A stretch of DNA of 64,000 nt from Actinokineospora diospyrosa (GTDB taxonomy: Bacteria; Actinomycetota; Actinomycetes; Mycobacteriales; Pseudonocardiaceae), in NCBI RefSeq assembly GCF_024171925.1, contig NZ_JAMTCO010000011.1:186001-250000 (forward strand). The letters run 5' to 3'. This document shows, one piece after another, positions 35,777 to 46,031 of the stretch. The notes under the pieces were generated by a model. That model saw only the letters and a list, made by a program, of their open reading frames with translations. It did no database searches and was not told where the DNA came from. How positions within the stretch are numbered: position 1 is the stretch's first letter; every line of letters starts with the position of its first letter. Position numbers and translations under genes: made by a program.

Positions 35777-35793
35777 CGGCCTCTGGCGGTGCC

Positions 35794-38094
35794 TCACTCA
35801 GTGCGCAGCGAGTCCAAGCGGGTAGCGCTACGCAGGAACGGCAGGGTCAACAAAGAGACGAGTAGGACAAGAGCTGCCGCGGTACCCGCCATGGTCGTAA
35901 CACCTACCCAGTCGATGAGCAGCGGGTTGTGCATGACCAGCATCATCTGCACCGCCAAGACCGTCCCCAGCAAGACCGCGACCACCACGCCGAGGGTGAT
36001 CGGTATCGCGATCTGCCAAAGCAGGGAGCGGGCGAGAACTGCCGTCGGGACCCCGCCCGCCGCTAGGACAGCCAACGGGCGCTTGCGCTCCCGGATGTGT
36101 TCCACAGCCAGCACAAGCAGGCTGAGACCAGCCAACAAGAGTGTGAACACCGCACCGATCAGCAGACCGCGGCGGATGGTCAGGTAGGTCTCCTGCTGGC
36201 TGTTGTAGAGCCTGCTCTCGGACGTTGTCACCCCCGCCCGCCACGACAGCGGACTCAGGGCATCCCTCAAGCGATCTCCCGCAGCCGGGACGGAATCGTT
36301 GAGTTGGATCGTGTAGGTCGCTGCGGCCTTGATCGGGGGGAGTTGCGCGATGGCACCAGGGGTCAACAAGAGCATGGCTTGGATGTAGGCGTCCGGCCCG
36401 TCGCGGTAGGGGATGGACACGATGCCCTGAGGCACGACCCACTCACCCGCGGGTGCCATCCCGCTGGAGTTGTCGAAGGAGGGGACGTAGATGGTGGTTT
36501 TGCTCCCGGTCGGGAACGCCGACAAGTCGATGTCGTCCTCGCGGTAGACCTTGCCGTCGACGCAATCGGGGACCTTGCGCATCCTGGTGGCGAGATCGCA
36601 GTTCATCACCTCGGCGAGCATCGTGCGGTCACCGATGCGCAGCTCCACACTGCGGGTGAGGCTCCACGCACCCACCGCGGGCGATGAGTCGAGCACCCGC
36701 TCGGCCTCGGCCATCCCGGGCTGGAGGACGTAGGCGCTCGCACGGGTGTAGCTGGTCGTGTACTGGTAGGTGATCTCGAGCTCGTCAGCCTGCGAGGCGA
36801 AGGTCGCCTGCATCGCGATGGCACCGGCGAGCACGACAGCGACACCGCTCACGACCCGGGAGGACGTGCCGCTGTCGAGCTGCAGCCTGCGGACCGCCAT
36901 CTGCCACGACGTCGGACCGCCGCGCAACCGGCTGACCGAGCGCTCGACCAGCCACGGCAGCAGCGCGGGGACCCCGAGCAGCACGAGGGTCACCCCGGCA
37001 GCGACGGTGACCGCCCAGATCGCCGAGTCGGGCGGACCCGTCGTCGCGTCCTGGTTGACCCGCCAGCCCAGGATCACGATCCCGGAGATGACCACCGCGA
37101 AGCGCCAGAGCATGCGCCTGCTCGTCGGCTTGCTGTGCCGGACGACGCCGAGCGGCTCGATGATCGTCCGGCGCAACGCGAACTGCGCCGCGAACACCGC
37201 CAGCACCGGCGCGGCGAGCACCACCAACCCGGCCATCCACCAGACCGGGACGATGTCGTCGGGGTACACGCTCGCGCCGAACAAGGTGACCTTGGCAGCC
37301 AACTGCCGCCCGATCAGGAACAGGCCCGCACCCAGCACCAGCCCGGACATCGAGCTGACCAGCGCCTCAGCCGCGGCGACCCGGCGGATCTGCCTGTTGT
37401 CGCAGCCGACGAGCCTCAGCGCGGACAGCCTGCGGTCGCGCTCGATGCCCGCGATGCGGGTACTGGACACCAGGAAGATGAACACCGGGATCAACACGGC
37501 GATGCTGCCGAGCAGGAGCAACAGCAGCGCGTCCTGCTCCAGCGGTCTGCCGTCCTGCGGTGGGAAGCCGAACTTGTAGACGGAGTACACGCGCAGCGCG
37601 GGCGAGTCCTGCAGGTCGGCGCTACCCAGGTAAGCGATGAGTTCCTGCGGATCGCGGACTGTCTGGTGGTCGATGGTGCCGACGACCCGCTCGGTGAAGC
37701 GGTCGCGCAGCGCGGGTTCGGTCATCACCTCGGCCAGCGCCTTCGACACGAACATCTCGCCCGGCCCCGGCAGCCTGGGGATCCCCGCGGGCACGGGCGA
37801 GTTCGCGCCGGTGCCCCGCAGGTAGACCATGCCGATCCGGCGCCCGTCCGCCAACGACGGCAGGGACACCTGCAACGTCGGCGCGACACCGGCGATTGGC
37901 GCCATGTCGGGCGCGGTCGAGAGCTCACGCGCCGCCCGCGCGTCCAGGATCGGCCCGACGGAGGCGGCGAGCAGCAACACCGCCACCGCGAGACCGACCC
38001 CGATGGTGCTGAGCACGAACCGCGCCAACGAGGTCCGACCACCCGAGATGGCCAACCGCACGCCGATCCCGAAGTCGTTCAACCAGGCCCTCAC
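35794..38094 (-). CDS. ABC transporter permease (FtsX/MacB type)
   Basis: A 766-residue permease with two FtsX domains. An N-terminal helix (FVLSTIGVGLAVAVLLLAAS) is followed by a large external domain. Three helices occur near residues 210-330. A second half has an external domain and three C-terminal helices (LLIGAVFTLLLAGLSLLVLA). GTG 38094 is chosen because AGAGG lies 7 nt upstream. With the upstream ATPase it forms a MacB- or LolCDE-like exporter, perhaps for a lipid-linked or peptide compound. PadR control suggests drug or stress response. Confidence 0.88.
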   Translation of the reverse strand: MRAWLNDFGIGVRLAISGGRTSLARFVLSTIGVGLAVAVLLLAASVGPILDARAARELSTAPDMAPIAGVAPTLQVSLPSLADGRRIGMVYLRGTGANSPVPAGIPRLPGPGEMFVSKALAEVMTEPALRDRFTERVVGTIDHQTVRDPQELIAYLGSADLQDSPALRVYSVYKFGFPPQDGRPLEQDALLLLLLGSIAVLIPVFIFLVSSTRIAGIERDRRLSALRLVGCDNRQIRRVAAAEALVSSMSGLVLGAGLFLIGRQLAAKVTLFGASVYPDDIVPVWWMAGLVVLAAPVLAVFAAQFALRRTIIEPLGVVRHSKPTSRRMLWRFAVVISGIVILGWRVNQDATTGPPDSAIWAVTVAAGVTLVLLGVPALLPWLVERSVSRLRGGPTSWQMAVRRLQLDSGTSSRVVSGVAVVLAGAIAMQATFASQADELEITYQYTTSYTRASAYVLQPGMAEAERVLDSSPAVGAWSLTRSVELRIGDRTMLAEVMNCDLATRMRKVPDCVDGKVYREDDIDLSAFPTGSKTTIYVPSFDNSSGMAPAGEWVVPQGIVSIPYRDGPDAYIQAMLLLTPGAIAQLPPIKAAATYTIQLNDSVPAAGDRLRDALSPLSWRAGVTTSESRLYNSQQETYLTIRRGLLIGAVFTLLLAGLSLLVLAVEHIRERKRPLAVLAAGGVPTAVLARSLLWQIAIPITLGVVVAVLLGTVLAVQMMLVMHNPLLIDWVGVTTMAGTAAALVLLVSLLTLPFLRSATRLDSLRTE

Positions 38095-38191
38095 CGGACC
38101 GCCTCTCCCCCTCGACAACCTGTGTGGACCTACTCGTCACCCGCGCCCGCGCACCCGGGAACCACGCGGATCCCCACGCACCGGGCAGCGC

Positions 38192-38872
38192 TTAGTGGGC
38201 TAACGCGACCTGACGGGTCTTACCGTCGCGGACGACGACCTCGCGGTCGGAATAGGCCGCGACCCTGGCCTCGTGCGTGACCAGCACGATCGAGGCGCCG
38301 GTGTCGCGGGCGGTGTCCACGAGCAGGCGCATCACCTGCTCGCCGTTGAACGAGTCGAGCGCGCCGGTCGGCTCGTCGGCGAAGACCACCTTGGGCCCGG
38401 TCACCAGTGCCCTGGCCACCGCGACCCGCTGGCTCTGCCCGCCGGAGACCTCGCCGGGGCGCTTGTCGAGCAGGTGGCCGACCTCGATCCGGTCCATCCA
38501 CTCCTTGGCCTTGACCTCGGCGTCCTTGCGGCGCATCCCCCCGAGCCGCAGCGGCAGCGCCACGTTCTCCACACAGGACAACTCGGGGACGAGCTGGCCG
38601 AACTGGAAGACGAAGCCGAACTCGGTGCGCCGCAGGGCACTGCGCTCCTTGTCGGTCATCCGGCCGAGTTCGCGGCCGCGGAAGGCGACCGTGCCGGAGT
38701 CGGGCGCGACGATCCCGGCCAGGCAGTGCAGCAGGGTCGACTTGCCCGACCCGGACGGCCCGAGGATGGCGACGATCTCGTTGTCGTGCACCAGCATGGA
38801 GGCGCCGTCGAGGGCGGCGGTGCGCCCGAAGGCCTTCCCCAGGTTGGTGCCGCTGAGCAGGACCTCGCTCAC
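38192..38872 (-). CDS. ABC transporter ATP-binding protein (LolD/MacB type)
   Basis: A 226-residue ATPase. Walker A GPSGSGKSTL, Q-loop region FVFQFGQLVPELS, signature SGGQSQRVAVARAL, Walker B VVFADEPTGALDS and H-loop LVTHEARVAAYSD are all intact. It overlaps the padR stop by 4 bp and precedes its permease by 97 bp. Confidence 0.93.
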   Translation of the reverse strand: MSEVLLSGTNLGKAFGRTAALDGASMLVHDNEIVAILGPSGSGKSTLLHCLAGIVAPDSGTVAFRGRELGRMTDKERSALRRTEFGFVFQFGQLVPELSCVENVALPLRLGGMRRKDAEVKAKEWMDRIEVGHLLDKRPGEVSGGQSQRVAVARALVTGPKVVFADEPTGALDSFNGEQVMRLLVDTARDTGASIVLVTHEARVAAYSDREVVVRDGKTRQVALAH

Positions 38873-39393
38873 CCGGTCACCTGCTTGGCCAGGTCAGCGA
38901 GGCGGGCCGCGGTCAGCTCGAGCCACCGCAGGTCGGCCTCCAGGTGGAACAGCGCGTGGTCGCAGATCAGCTGGTCGGTGAGGTCACCGGCGCGCTTGCG
39001 GGCGGTCAGCTCGCGCATCGACGCCAGGTGCGCCGACCGCTGCGCGTCGAGCACCTCCTCGGCGTCGCGATCGGACATCAGCGCTAAGACGACCTTGGTG
39101 TAGAGCGCGCTCTGCAGGTAGATCTGCGGGTTCTCCGGGGTCACGAGCCACTCCGAGACATCGGTGACACCCGCGTCGGTGATCGCGTAGCGCTTGCGCT
39201 CAGGTCCCCCACCAGCTTCAACACCGCGCTCCTCCACGAGTCCGTTGCGGAGCAACCGGGACAGCGTCGAGTAGACCTGGCCGTAGGCGAGCGGCCGGTC
39301 GTGCCCGAACCGCTCGTCGTAGACGCGCTTGAGGTCGTATCCGTGCCGAGGACCGGTCTCCAGCAGCCCGAGCAGTGCGTGTCCGATTGACAT
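38869..39393 (-). CDS. PadR family transcriptional regulator
   Basis: A 174-residue repressor. The winged HTH reads LGLLETGPRHGYDLKRVYDE then YGQVYSTLSRLLRNGLVEE. A C-terminal helical domain (Vir_act_alpha_C-like) follows. It is the first gene of the padR-ATPase-permease operon, the standard layout for autoregulated exporters. ATG 39393 (MSIGHA) is preferred over GTG 39402. Confidence 0.92.
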   Translation of the reverse strand: MSIGHALLGLLETGPRHGYDLKRVYDERFGHDRPLAYGQVYSTLSRLLRNGLVEERGVEAGGGPERKRYAITDAGVTDVSEWLVTPENPQIYLQSALYTKVVLALMSDRDAEEVLDAQRSAHLASMRELTARKRAGDLTDQLICDHALFHLEADLRWLELTAARLADLAKQVTG

Positions 39394-39412
39394 GCCGGAC
39401 ACTGTACCCCAC

Positions 39413-39422
39413 GTGTATACAC
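39413..39422. promoter_or_regulatory. Candidate PadR operator
   Basis: GTGTATACAC is a perfect 10-bp palindrome 20 bp upstream of padR. PadR-family repressors commonly bind AT-centred dyads of this kind overlapping their own promoter. Binding is inferred. Confidence 0.55.
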
Positions 39423-39460
39423 CTGAGGAATAGCAAGGTGATCAGCGCAAACGCACGCGC

Positions 39461-39829
39461 TCAGCAGGCGCAGAGGCAGAACGGGTGCCCGGCGGGGTCG
39501 GCGTAGACCCAGAACGAGGTGCTCGACCGGTCCAGCAGCCGGGCGCCGAGCGCGACGGCCCGCTCGTGCGCGGCGGCGAGGTCACGCACCTCGAGGTCCA
39601 GGTGCACCATCTGCTGGCGCTCGGGGTTCGGCCAGGTCGGCGCCACGTAGTCGTCGATGCGCTGGAAGTCGATCCGCCCGCCCTCGCCCCGGATGGTGGA
39701 CCAGGCGTTGTCGTCGGCCGGTTCGGCGTCCTTCGGCCAGTCCAGCAGTTCGGCGTAGAAGCCGGACAGCGCGAGCGGGTCGGGGCAGTCGAGGACGACG
39801 GCGGACAGGCGGGGAACAGCGGTGGTCAT
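39461..39829 (-). CDS. VOC family (glyoxalase-like) protein
   Basis: A 122-residue protein with two beta-alpha-beta-beta-beta modules of the vicinal oxygen chelate fold: VVLDCPDPLALSGFYAELLD, then VHLDLEVRDLAAAHERAVAL and FWVYADPAGHPFCLC. It is a typical glyoxalase_6 protein. The substrate is unknown; resistance or detoxification is possible. Confidence 0.87.
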   Translation of the reverse strand: MTTAVPRLSAVVLDCPDPLALSGFYAELLDWPKDAEPADDNAWSTIRGEGGRIDFQRIDDYVAPTWPNPERQQMVHLDLEVRDLAAAHERAVALGARLLDRSSTSFWVYADPAGHPFCLCAC

Positions 39830-39917
39830 GGGGTCTCCCGGGGTAGGCGTAACCAGCTAAAGGAGTATGCGAGTTAGCTCGGGGAGGAGCAACCGGTATT
39901 CGGCCTACAGTGGTGTC

Positions 39918-40391
39918 GTGAGTAGCGCTGAGGACAGCAGCGACAGCGATGTGGAGCTGCTCCTCGACTTCCTGAACACCACCGACTTCGAGCAGCACAC
40001 CGACCTCTTCGATGACCCCGTGGGCTGGCAGGCCTGGCTGACCAGCCGGAACCTGACCGACGACCCCGCTGCCCGGGCCATCCGGGACGGCCTGCGCGCG
40101 GCGATCGGCGGCCACCCCGCCCCGCCGCCACCGCCGACCGCGGTCCGGATCGAATTGGTCGACCAGACGCCGACCCTGGTCGCCACCACGGCGGCCGGTG
40201 CCGCCCTCGCCGCCGCCACCCGGCTCGCGGTCCTCGGCGAGTGGCACCGGATCAAGATCTGCCCGGCCGACGACTGCCGCTGGGCGTTCTACGACCGCTC
40301 CCGCAACCGCTCCCGCACCTGGTGCTCCATGCGCGTCTGCGGCAACCGGGAGAAGGCCAGGGCCTGGCGCGAGCGCGCCAAACTCGGCTGA
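39918..40391 (+). CDS. CGNR zinc finger domain-containing protein
   Basis: A 157-residue protein. The N-terminal ABATE-like region (LLLDFLNTTDFEQHTD) is followed by a C-terminal CGNR zinc finger with Cys residues in KICPADDCRWAFYD and WCSMRVCGNREKARAW. Such proteins are predicted stress-responsive transcription regulators. GTG 39918 is the start. It is divergent from the VOC gene. Confidence 0.87.
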   Translation: MSSAEDSSDSDVELLLDFLNTTDFEQHTDLFDDPVGWQAWLTSRNLTDDPAARAIRDGLRAAIGGHPAPPPPPTAVRIELVDQTPTLVATTAAGAALAAATRLAVLGEWHRIKICPADDCRWAFYDRSRNRSRTWCSMRVCGNREKARAWRERAKLG

Positions 40392-40421
40392 CCCCTGGCG
40401 CGGGTACGCCGCCGGACCCGG

Positions 40422-41687
40422 CTAGCCGATCACCTGCGCGACCGCGTAGATCAGCAGACCGGCGAGCGCGCCGACCACGGTGCCGTTGATCCGGATGAAC
40501 TGCAGGTCGCGGCCGACCTGGAGCTCGATCTTGCGGGCGGTCTCGTCGGCGTCCCACCGCTGGACGGTGTCGGTGATCAGGGTGGTGATCTCGTCCCGGT
40601 AGTTGAGGACGATGTACGCGGCCGCGCCCTCCAACCAGCTGTCGGCCTTGGTGCGCAGGCCGTCGTCGCTGGCCAGCTTGGTACCTAGCGTGGTCAGACC
40701 GGAGCGGACCCGGGTGCGCAGCTCGCTTGACGGGTCCTCGGCGGCGTCGAGCAGCATCTTCTTGGCGGTGGACCAGGTGGAACCGATGAGGTTCTGCACC
40801 TGGGGGTGGTCGAGCACCTGCTGCTTGACCGTCTCCGCGCGGGCCATCGCCTTCGGGTCGTGCTGCAGGTCGGCGGCGAACTCGCCGAGGAAGGTGTCCA
40901 GGGCGACCCGCATCGGGTGGTTGACGTCGGTCTTCACCGCCCAGGCGAAGTTCACCACCTCGCCGTAGACCTTGTCGGCCACCAGCGAGTCGAAGAACTT
41001 CGGCGACCACGACGGCGCCCGGTCGGCCACGACGTTCATGACCTGGTCGTAGTTCCCCTTGACCCAGTCGTAGGCGCGATCGCACATCAGGTCGACCAAC
41101 TTGTGGTGCGACCCGTCGGCGAACACCCGCTCGAGCAGCTTGCCCAGCGGCGGACCCCAGGGCACGCCCACGATGCGCGACACGACGGCCTGCTCGACCA
41201 CGGCCTGCACGTCGTCGTCGCGCAGCACCGTGACCGCCCCGCGCATCACCGTGGCCAACTCCGAGGTGACCCGCTCGGCGTTCTCCGGTTTGGCCAGCCA
41301 CTGCCCGAACCGGGCGGCGACCCCGACCCGGCGCAGCCGCTCCCGCACGACCTCCTCGGACAGGAAGTTCGTGCCGACGAACTCACCGAGGCTGTCGCCG
41401 AGCGCGTCCTTCCTGGTCGGGATGATCGCGGTGTGCGGGATCGGCAACCCGAGCGGCCTGCGGAACAGCGCCGTGACGGCGAACCAGTCGGCGAGCGCAC
41501 CGACCATCCCCGCCTCGGCCGCCGCCTTCAGGTACCCCACCCAGCCGGGCGCGCCCGCCGACTGCCAGAAGGTTGTGACCAGGAAGATCGCCGTCGCCGC
41601 GCCGAGGAAGGCCAGGGCGACGAGCTTCATCCGACGCAGCGCGAGCCGCTTCTCGACCTCGCCGGGGACCGGTGCCAGTTGCTCCAC
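40422..41687 (-). CDS. DUF445 family membrane protein
   Basis: A 421-residue protein with a hydrophobic N-terminal helix (LVALAFLGAATAIFLVTTFW), the conserved GMVGALADWFAVTALFRRPL segment and a large middle domain. A C-terminal membrane helix (GTVVGALAGLLIYAVAQVIG) closes the protein. This is the YjiN/DUF445 architecture, function unknown. It is divergent from the aminotransferase across 29 bp. Confidence 0.88.
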   Translation of the reverse strand: MEQLAPVPGEVEKRLALRRMKLVALAFLGAATAIFLVTTFWQSAGAPGWVGYLKAAAEAGMVGALADWFAVTALFRRPLGLPIPHTAIIPTRKDALGDSLGEFVGTNFLSEEVVRERLRRVGVAARFGQWLAKPENAERVTSELATVMRGAVTVLRDDDVQAVVEQAVVSRIVGVPWGPPLGKLLERVFADGSHHKLVDLMCDRAYDWVKGNYDQVMNVVADRAPSWSPKFFDSLVADKVYGEVVNFAWAVKTDVNHPMRVALDTFLGEFAADLQHDPKAMARAETVKQQVLDHPQVQNLIGSTWSTAKKMLLDAAEDPSSELRTRVRSGLTTLGTKLASDDGLRTKADSWLEGAAAYIVLNYRDEITTLITDTVQRWDADETARKIELQVGRDLQFIRINGTVVGALAGLLIYAVAQVIG

Positions 41688-41716
41688 ACCCCCATTCTCC
41701 GTGAGGATTGCCTACC

Positions 41717-42883
<1,167 letters not shown>

Positions 42884-42968
42884 TTGCGCATCACCTTCCT
42901 TTCTGCCGCTGTGTCCAGGAAGCCACGGCGGCGATCGGGCTGTCATCACTCAACAAGGTGACGTTCGT

Positions 42969-42996
42969 TTATCCACAATGGCCTCATTCATCCACA
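42969..42996. promoter_or_regulatory. Two DnaA-box-like sites upstream of the sigma-factor gene
   Basis: TTATCCACA at 42969-42977 is a perfect DnaA box, and TCATCCACA at 42988-42996 has one mismatch. They lie about 110-130 bp before the sigma-factor start, in the promoter region. Confidence 0.5.
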
Positions 42997-43099
42997 GGCC
43001 GGGCGGATCGACTTTCACACCTTCGAGGGTCGCCGGGAGCGGCCGACCGGAAGGCCCCGTCTGAAGCGGCGAACAGTCCACTTCAGAAGGGAGAGCAGC

Positions 43100-43666
43100 G
43101 TGAATGCACCGTCCACTCCGGACTTGTTGCGCGCCGCGCTCGACGGGGACCAAGCCGCGTGGCGCGAGCTGGTCGGCCGCTACGCACCGCTGGTGTGGCA
43201 GGTGGCCAGGGCGCACCGGCTGAACGTGGCCGACGCGGCCGACGTCAGCCAACGCACCTGGATCACGCTCGCCGAGAAGGCGGTCACCATCCGCACCCCG
43301 GAGCGTCTGGCCGCGTGGCTGGCCACCACGGCCCGGCGCGAATGCCTGCGGGTTATCAACGCGCGCCCGCGCGAAGTCTCCACGGACCGGATCGACTGGA
43401 TGCTCACGCAAGACGACCATGGCCCTGAGGCGTCGGTACTGCGATCCGATCGCGACGACCTGTTGTGGCGCGCTTTCGAACAACTCAGTCAGCGCTGCCG
43501 TCGACTGTTGGGCCTAATGGCGTTCGCGCCAGAACTCAGTTATGCGCAATTGGCCACGGCTACCGGAGTGGCGAACGCCAGCGTGAGCACGACTCGATCC
43601 CGCTGCCTGGATGTCATGCGGCGGAAGCTGGCGATCCTGGGCATGCCGGAGGGGGCAACAGGATGA
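43100..43666 (+). CDS. RNA polymerase sigma factor, sigma-70 (ECF-like)
   Basis: A 188-residue sigma factor with region 2 (AWRELVGRYAPLVWQVARAH, DAADVSQRTWITLAEKA) and region 4 (LSYAQLATATGVANASVSTT then RCLDVMRRKL). There is no linked anti-sigma factor with a typical zinc or membrane signature. Its ATGA overlap with the next gene ties it to the unknown 132-residue protein and the CHAT protease. GAAGGGAGAG lies before the start. It probably directs transcription of this locus or of stress genes. Confidence 0.88.
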   Translation: MNAPSTPDLLRAALDGDQAAWRELVGRYAPLVWQVARAHRLNVADAADVSQRTWITLAEKAVTIRTPERLAAWLATTARRECLRVINARPREVSTDRIDWMLTQDDHGPEASVLRSDRDDLLWRAFEQLSQRCRRLLGLMAFAPELSYAQLATATGVANASVSTTRSRCLDVMRRKLAILGMPEGATG

Positions 43667-44061
43667 TCACCGACGACGAGCTGCTCGCCGAGCTGCGCAC
43701 GGTGCTTGACCGCCTCGATCCAATGCCGAACCGAGTGCGGGAGGCTGCCGCCGCGGCGGGCGCGCTACTGGGCATCGATTGGGCGGAGTTGGACCTGATC
43801 GCGGCGCCGTGCGTGCCGGTCCGGGGAGTTCGAGAGGCGTGGCGGGGCGACGGCCTGGTGGTCGAATTGAGCAACCGGATCACTGGACTCGTGACCCGCG
43901 ACCTGGGTGTCACGCACGTCGAGCTGCATTCCCGCGATGGCCTGACGATCTTGCACCTCGACCCGTTCGGCACCTTCTCCACCGAACTCCCGGACGGCCG
44001 GGTCCGGCTGGTCCTGCACCGCAGCAACGCCGTCCCGCTCGTGTCGCCATGGCTGCGGTGA
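43663..44061 (+). CDS. Hypothetical protein linked to sigma factor and CHAT protease
   Basis: A 132-residue soluble protein that I do not recognise. It starts with a helical, acidic segment (ITDDELLAELRTVLDRLDPM) and continues as a predicted beta-rich domain (LVVELSNRITGLVTRDLGV, LTILHLDPFGTFSTELPDG). It has no signal peptide, no membrane helix and no zinc motif. It overlaps both neighbours by 4 bp, so it is made with them in fixed proportion. It could be an anti-sigma or adaptor protein; this is inference. Confidence 0.8.
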   Translation: MITDDELLAELRTVLDRLDPMPNRVREAAAAAGALLGIDWAELDLIAAPCVPVRGVREAWRGDGLVVELSNRITGLVTRDLGVTHVELHSRDGLTILHLDPFGTFSTELPDGRVRLVLHRSNAVPLVSPWLR

Positions 44062-46031
44062 CCTGGAAGGCACTCCAGGTCTCCGCCGTGGCTCTGCACG
44101 AGACAGGTAAGACCCGGCAAGCGCGAACGGTCGCTGAGGCTGCCCTGGCTGCCGCCGCGTCCGAGGATGAGCGCGCAGAATCGCGGCTCACCCTGGCCTG
44201 GGTCCATCACCAACTCGGCAATAGCGACTCGAGTGCCCACTTCATCGAACAGGTTCATGACGCGCGTGCCGGTTGCCTAAACGGTCTCCTCCTGTGCCAT
44301 GACGGCAAGCACGCGGCGGCGCTACCGGTGCTAGAAGCCGCCTCGGTCGATCCATCACTAGACCTGCGGTGGAGAGCGAACGCGCTCGTCGGCGTAGGCA
44401 TCTCCGCCGCCTACCTCGGGCACTTCAGCAGGGCGGATCAAGCACTCGATGACGCATACGAGCTCTACACAGGACTGGGTGAGCTTGAGCGCGCAGCGAC
44501 CTGCAGGCACAACCAGGGCTTCGTCGCGGCGGAAGCTGGCGACCTTCCTCGAGCCCTGGCCCTGTACGACTCGGCAGATATAGATCCGACAAGCCGACCA
44601 GAGGTGCTTGTCGACCGCGCGAAGGCATTGATGGGGAGCGGTCTATTGCAGGAGGCCGGGGTGGCGCTGTCTCGGGCAGGGAGGCTGCTAGGAGCAGCCG
44701 GGCGTGGACCCGCCTACAACGAAGCCATGCTCGCCTATAGCTCGTGCTGCTTGCGCGCAGGCAAGGCAGAAGCAGCTCTCACGGCAGCGCAGTCGGTCGA
44801 CTCACATGAAGGTAGAGCTTTGGCCGCGCATGCACGCATCGCATTGGGCGAGCAGGTCGACGTCAACGGAGTCGCCATGAATTGCGATCCGATCGTGGCG
44901 GCCCGGTTGCGGTTGGCGGCCGATCAAGCGTCACTTGTCGCCGCTCAGCGCTCATCGACAGTTCCCGCACTACGCGCGCTTGGCTGGTTGGCGCAGGCAC
45001 GGCTGGCCCGGACAAACGCCGCCGCGCTCGTCGCCTGCCGAAACGGACTTCGAGCCGACCCGCGCTCGGTCGAGCTGGCAGCGGCGGGACGAGCCGCAGC
45101 CACCCACCCGCGGACGGTGTTCACCTGGGTTGAGCGAGAACGCGCAACCCTCGACGGACTAGGGCAGGTTCCGACCCCGGCCGAGATGGTCAACGCTCTC
45201 GGTAGCACCACCTTGCTGAGTTTCTACAACCACAACGGATGCACGTCAGCCGTGTCGGTGATCGACGGCCGCTTCCGTCTGCATGACCTCGGCCAGGTAG
45301 ACCCAACTGCTGTCCGAGCCTCGATGACCCTTCTAGCCACAACCGGCCATGGCGAAGACGCGGCCAATCGCGCGCTCGATGAATTGGACCAGCAGATCTT
45401 CTCGAAGATCGACATACCTAGACAACCGCTGTTGATCCTGACGAGAGAATTGCACTGGATCCCGTGGGGAGCCTTCCCGACGCTGCGCGGGCTACCAGTC
45501 GTGACGGCCCCATCAGCCCTCCACTGGCTACGCGCCGAAGGTGACGTCCCACCCGGGCATCTCTGGGTCGCGGGACCACGGCTAGAGCACGCGGAGTTCG
45601 AGGTCGTGGAGCTACACCAAGAGCACGGGGGCACGTTGCTCGTCGGCGCCGATGCCACCGTGGACGCCGTGCTCACAGCGATGGCGGACGTGGGCACCGT
45701 GCACATCGCCGCGCATTGTGCGCACCGCCCGGGTGCCCCGCTGTTCTCGTCCCTAGAGTTGGCGGATGGGCCTCTATACGGCCACCACATCGCTCGGATC
45801 CCGCGTCTACCTGCCCGGGTAGTGCTATCGGCGTGCGAATCCGCTCTTGACCTGCCGAGGGTCTTCCTCGACCACGGCGCACGCTCCGTTGTCGCCAGCA
45901 CTCTGCCGGTTGTGGACGCCAGAGCGGCGGCGCTGGTCAGAAGCCTGCACCGGGAGCTAGCCGAAGGCTCTGAAACCGGTGTCGCGCTGGCCCGGCACCC
46001 TGGTCTCGGGTTTGTGGCGATCGGCCGCTGA
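44058..46031 (+). CDS. TPR-CHAT domain protein (caspase-like cysteine protease)
   Basis: 657 residues, cytoplasmic. The N-terminal 400 residues are TPR-like helical repeats (LQVSAVALHETGKTRQARTV, GVGISAAYLGHFSRADQALD). The C-terminal CHAT domain has the caspase dyad: His553 in VHIAAHC and Cys593 in VVLSACESA, preceded by WIPWGAFPTLRG and followed by ARSVVASTLPVVD. CHAT proteases act in bacterial defence and cell death. The GTG start at 44058 overlaps the upstream stop (GTGA); ATG 44049 is possible. Codon use is visibly less GC-biased than in core genes, which suggests transfer. The last 75 bp overlap the convergent S8 protease gene. Confidence 0.9.
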   Translation: MTWKALQVSAVALHETGKTRQARTVAEAALAAAASEDERAESRLTLAWVHHQLGNSDSSAHFIEQVHDARAGCLNGLLLCHDGKHAAALPVLEAASVDPSLDLRWRANALVGVGISAAYLGHFSRADQALDDAYELYTGLGELERAATCRHNQGFVAAEAGDLPRALALYDSADIDPTSRPEVLVDRAKALMGSGLLQEAGVALSRAGRLLGAAGRGPAYNEAMLAYSSCCLRAGKAEAALTAAQSVDSHEGRALAAHARIALGEQVDVNGVAMNCDPIVAARLRLAADQASLVAAQRSSTVPALRALGWLAQARLARTNAAALVACRNGLRADPRSVELAAAGRAAATHPRTVFTWVERERATLDGLGQVPTPAEMVNALGSTTLLSFYNHNGCTSAVSVIDGRFRLHDLGQVDPTAVRASMTLLATTGHGEDAANRALDELDQQIFSKIDIPRQPLLILTRELHWIPWGAFPTLRGLPVVTAPSALHWLRAEGDVPPGHLWVAGPRLEHAEFEVVELHQEHGGTLLVGADATVDAVLTAMADVGTVHIAAHCAHRPGAPLFSSLELADGPLYGHHIARIPRLPARVVLSACESALDLPRVFLDHGARSVVASTLPVVDARAAALVRSLHRELAEGSETGVALARHPGLGFVAIGR

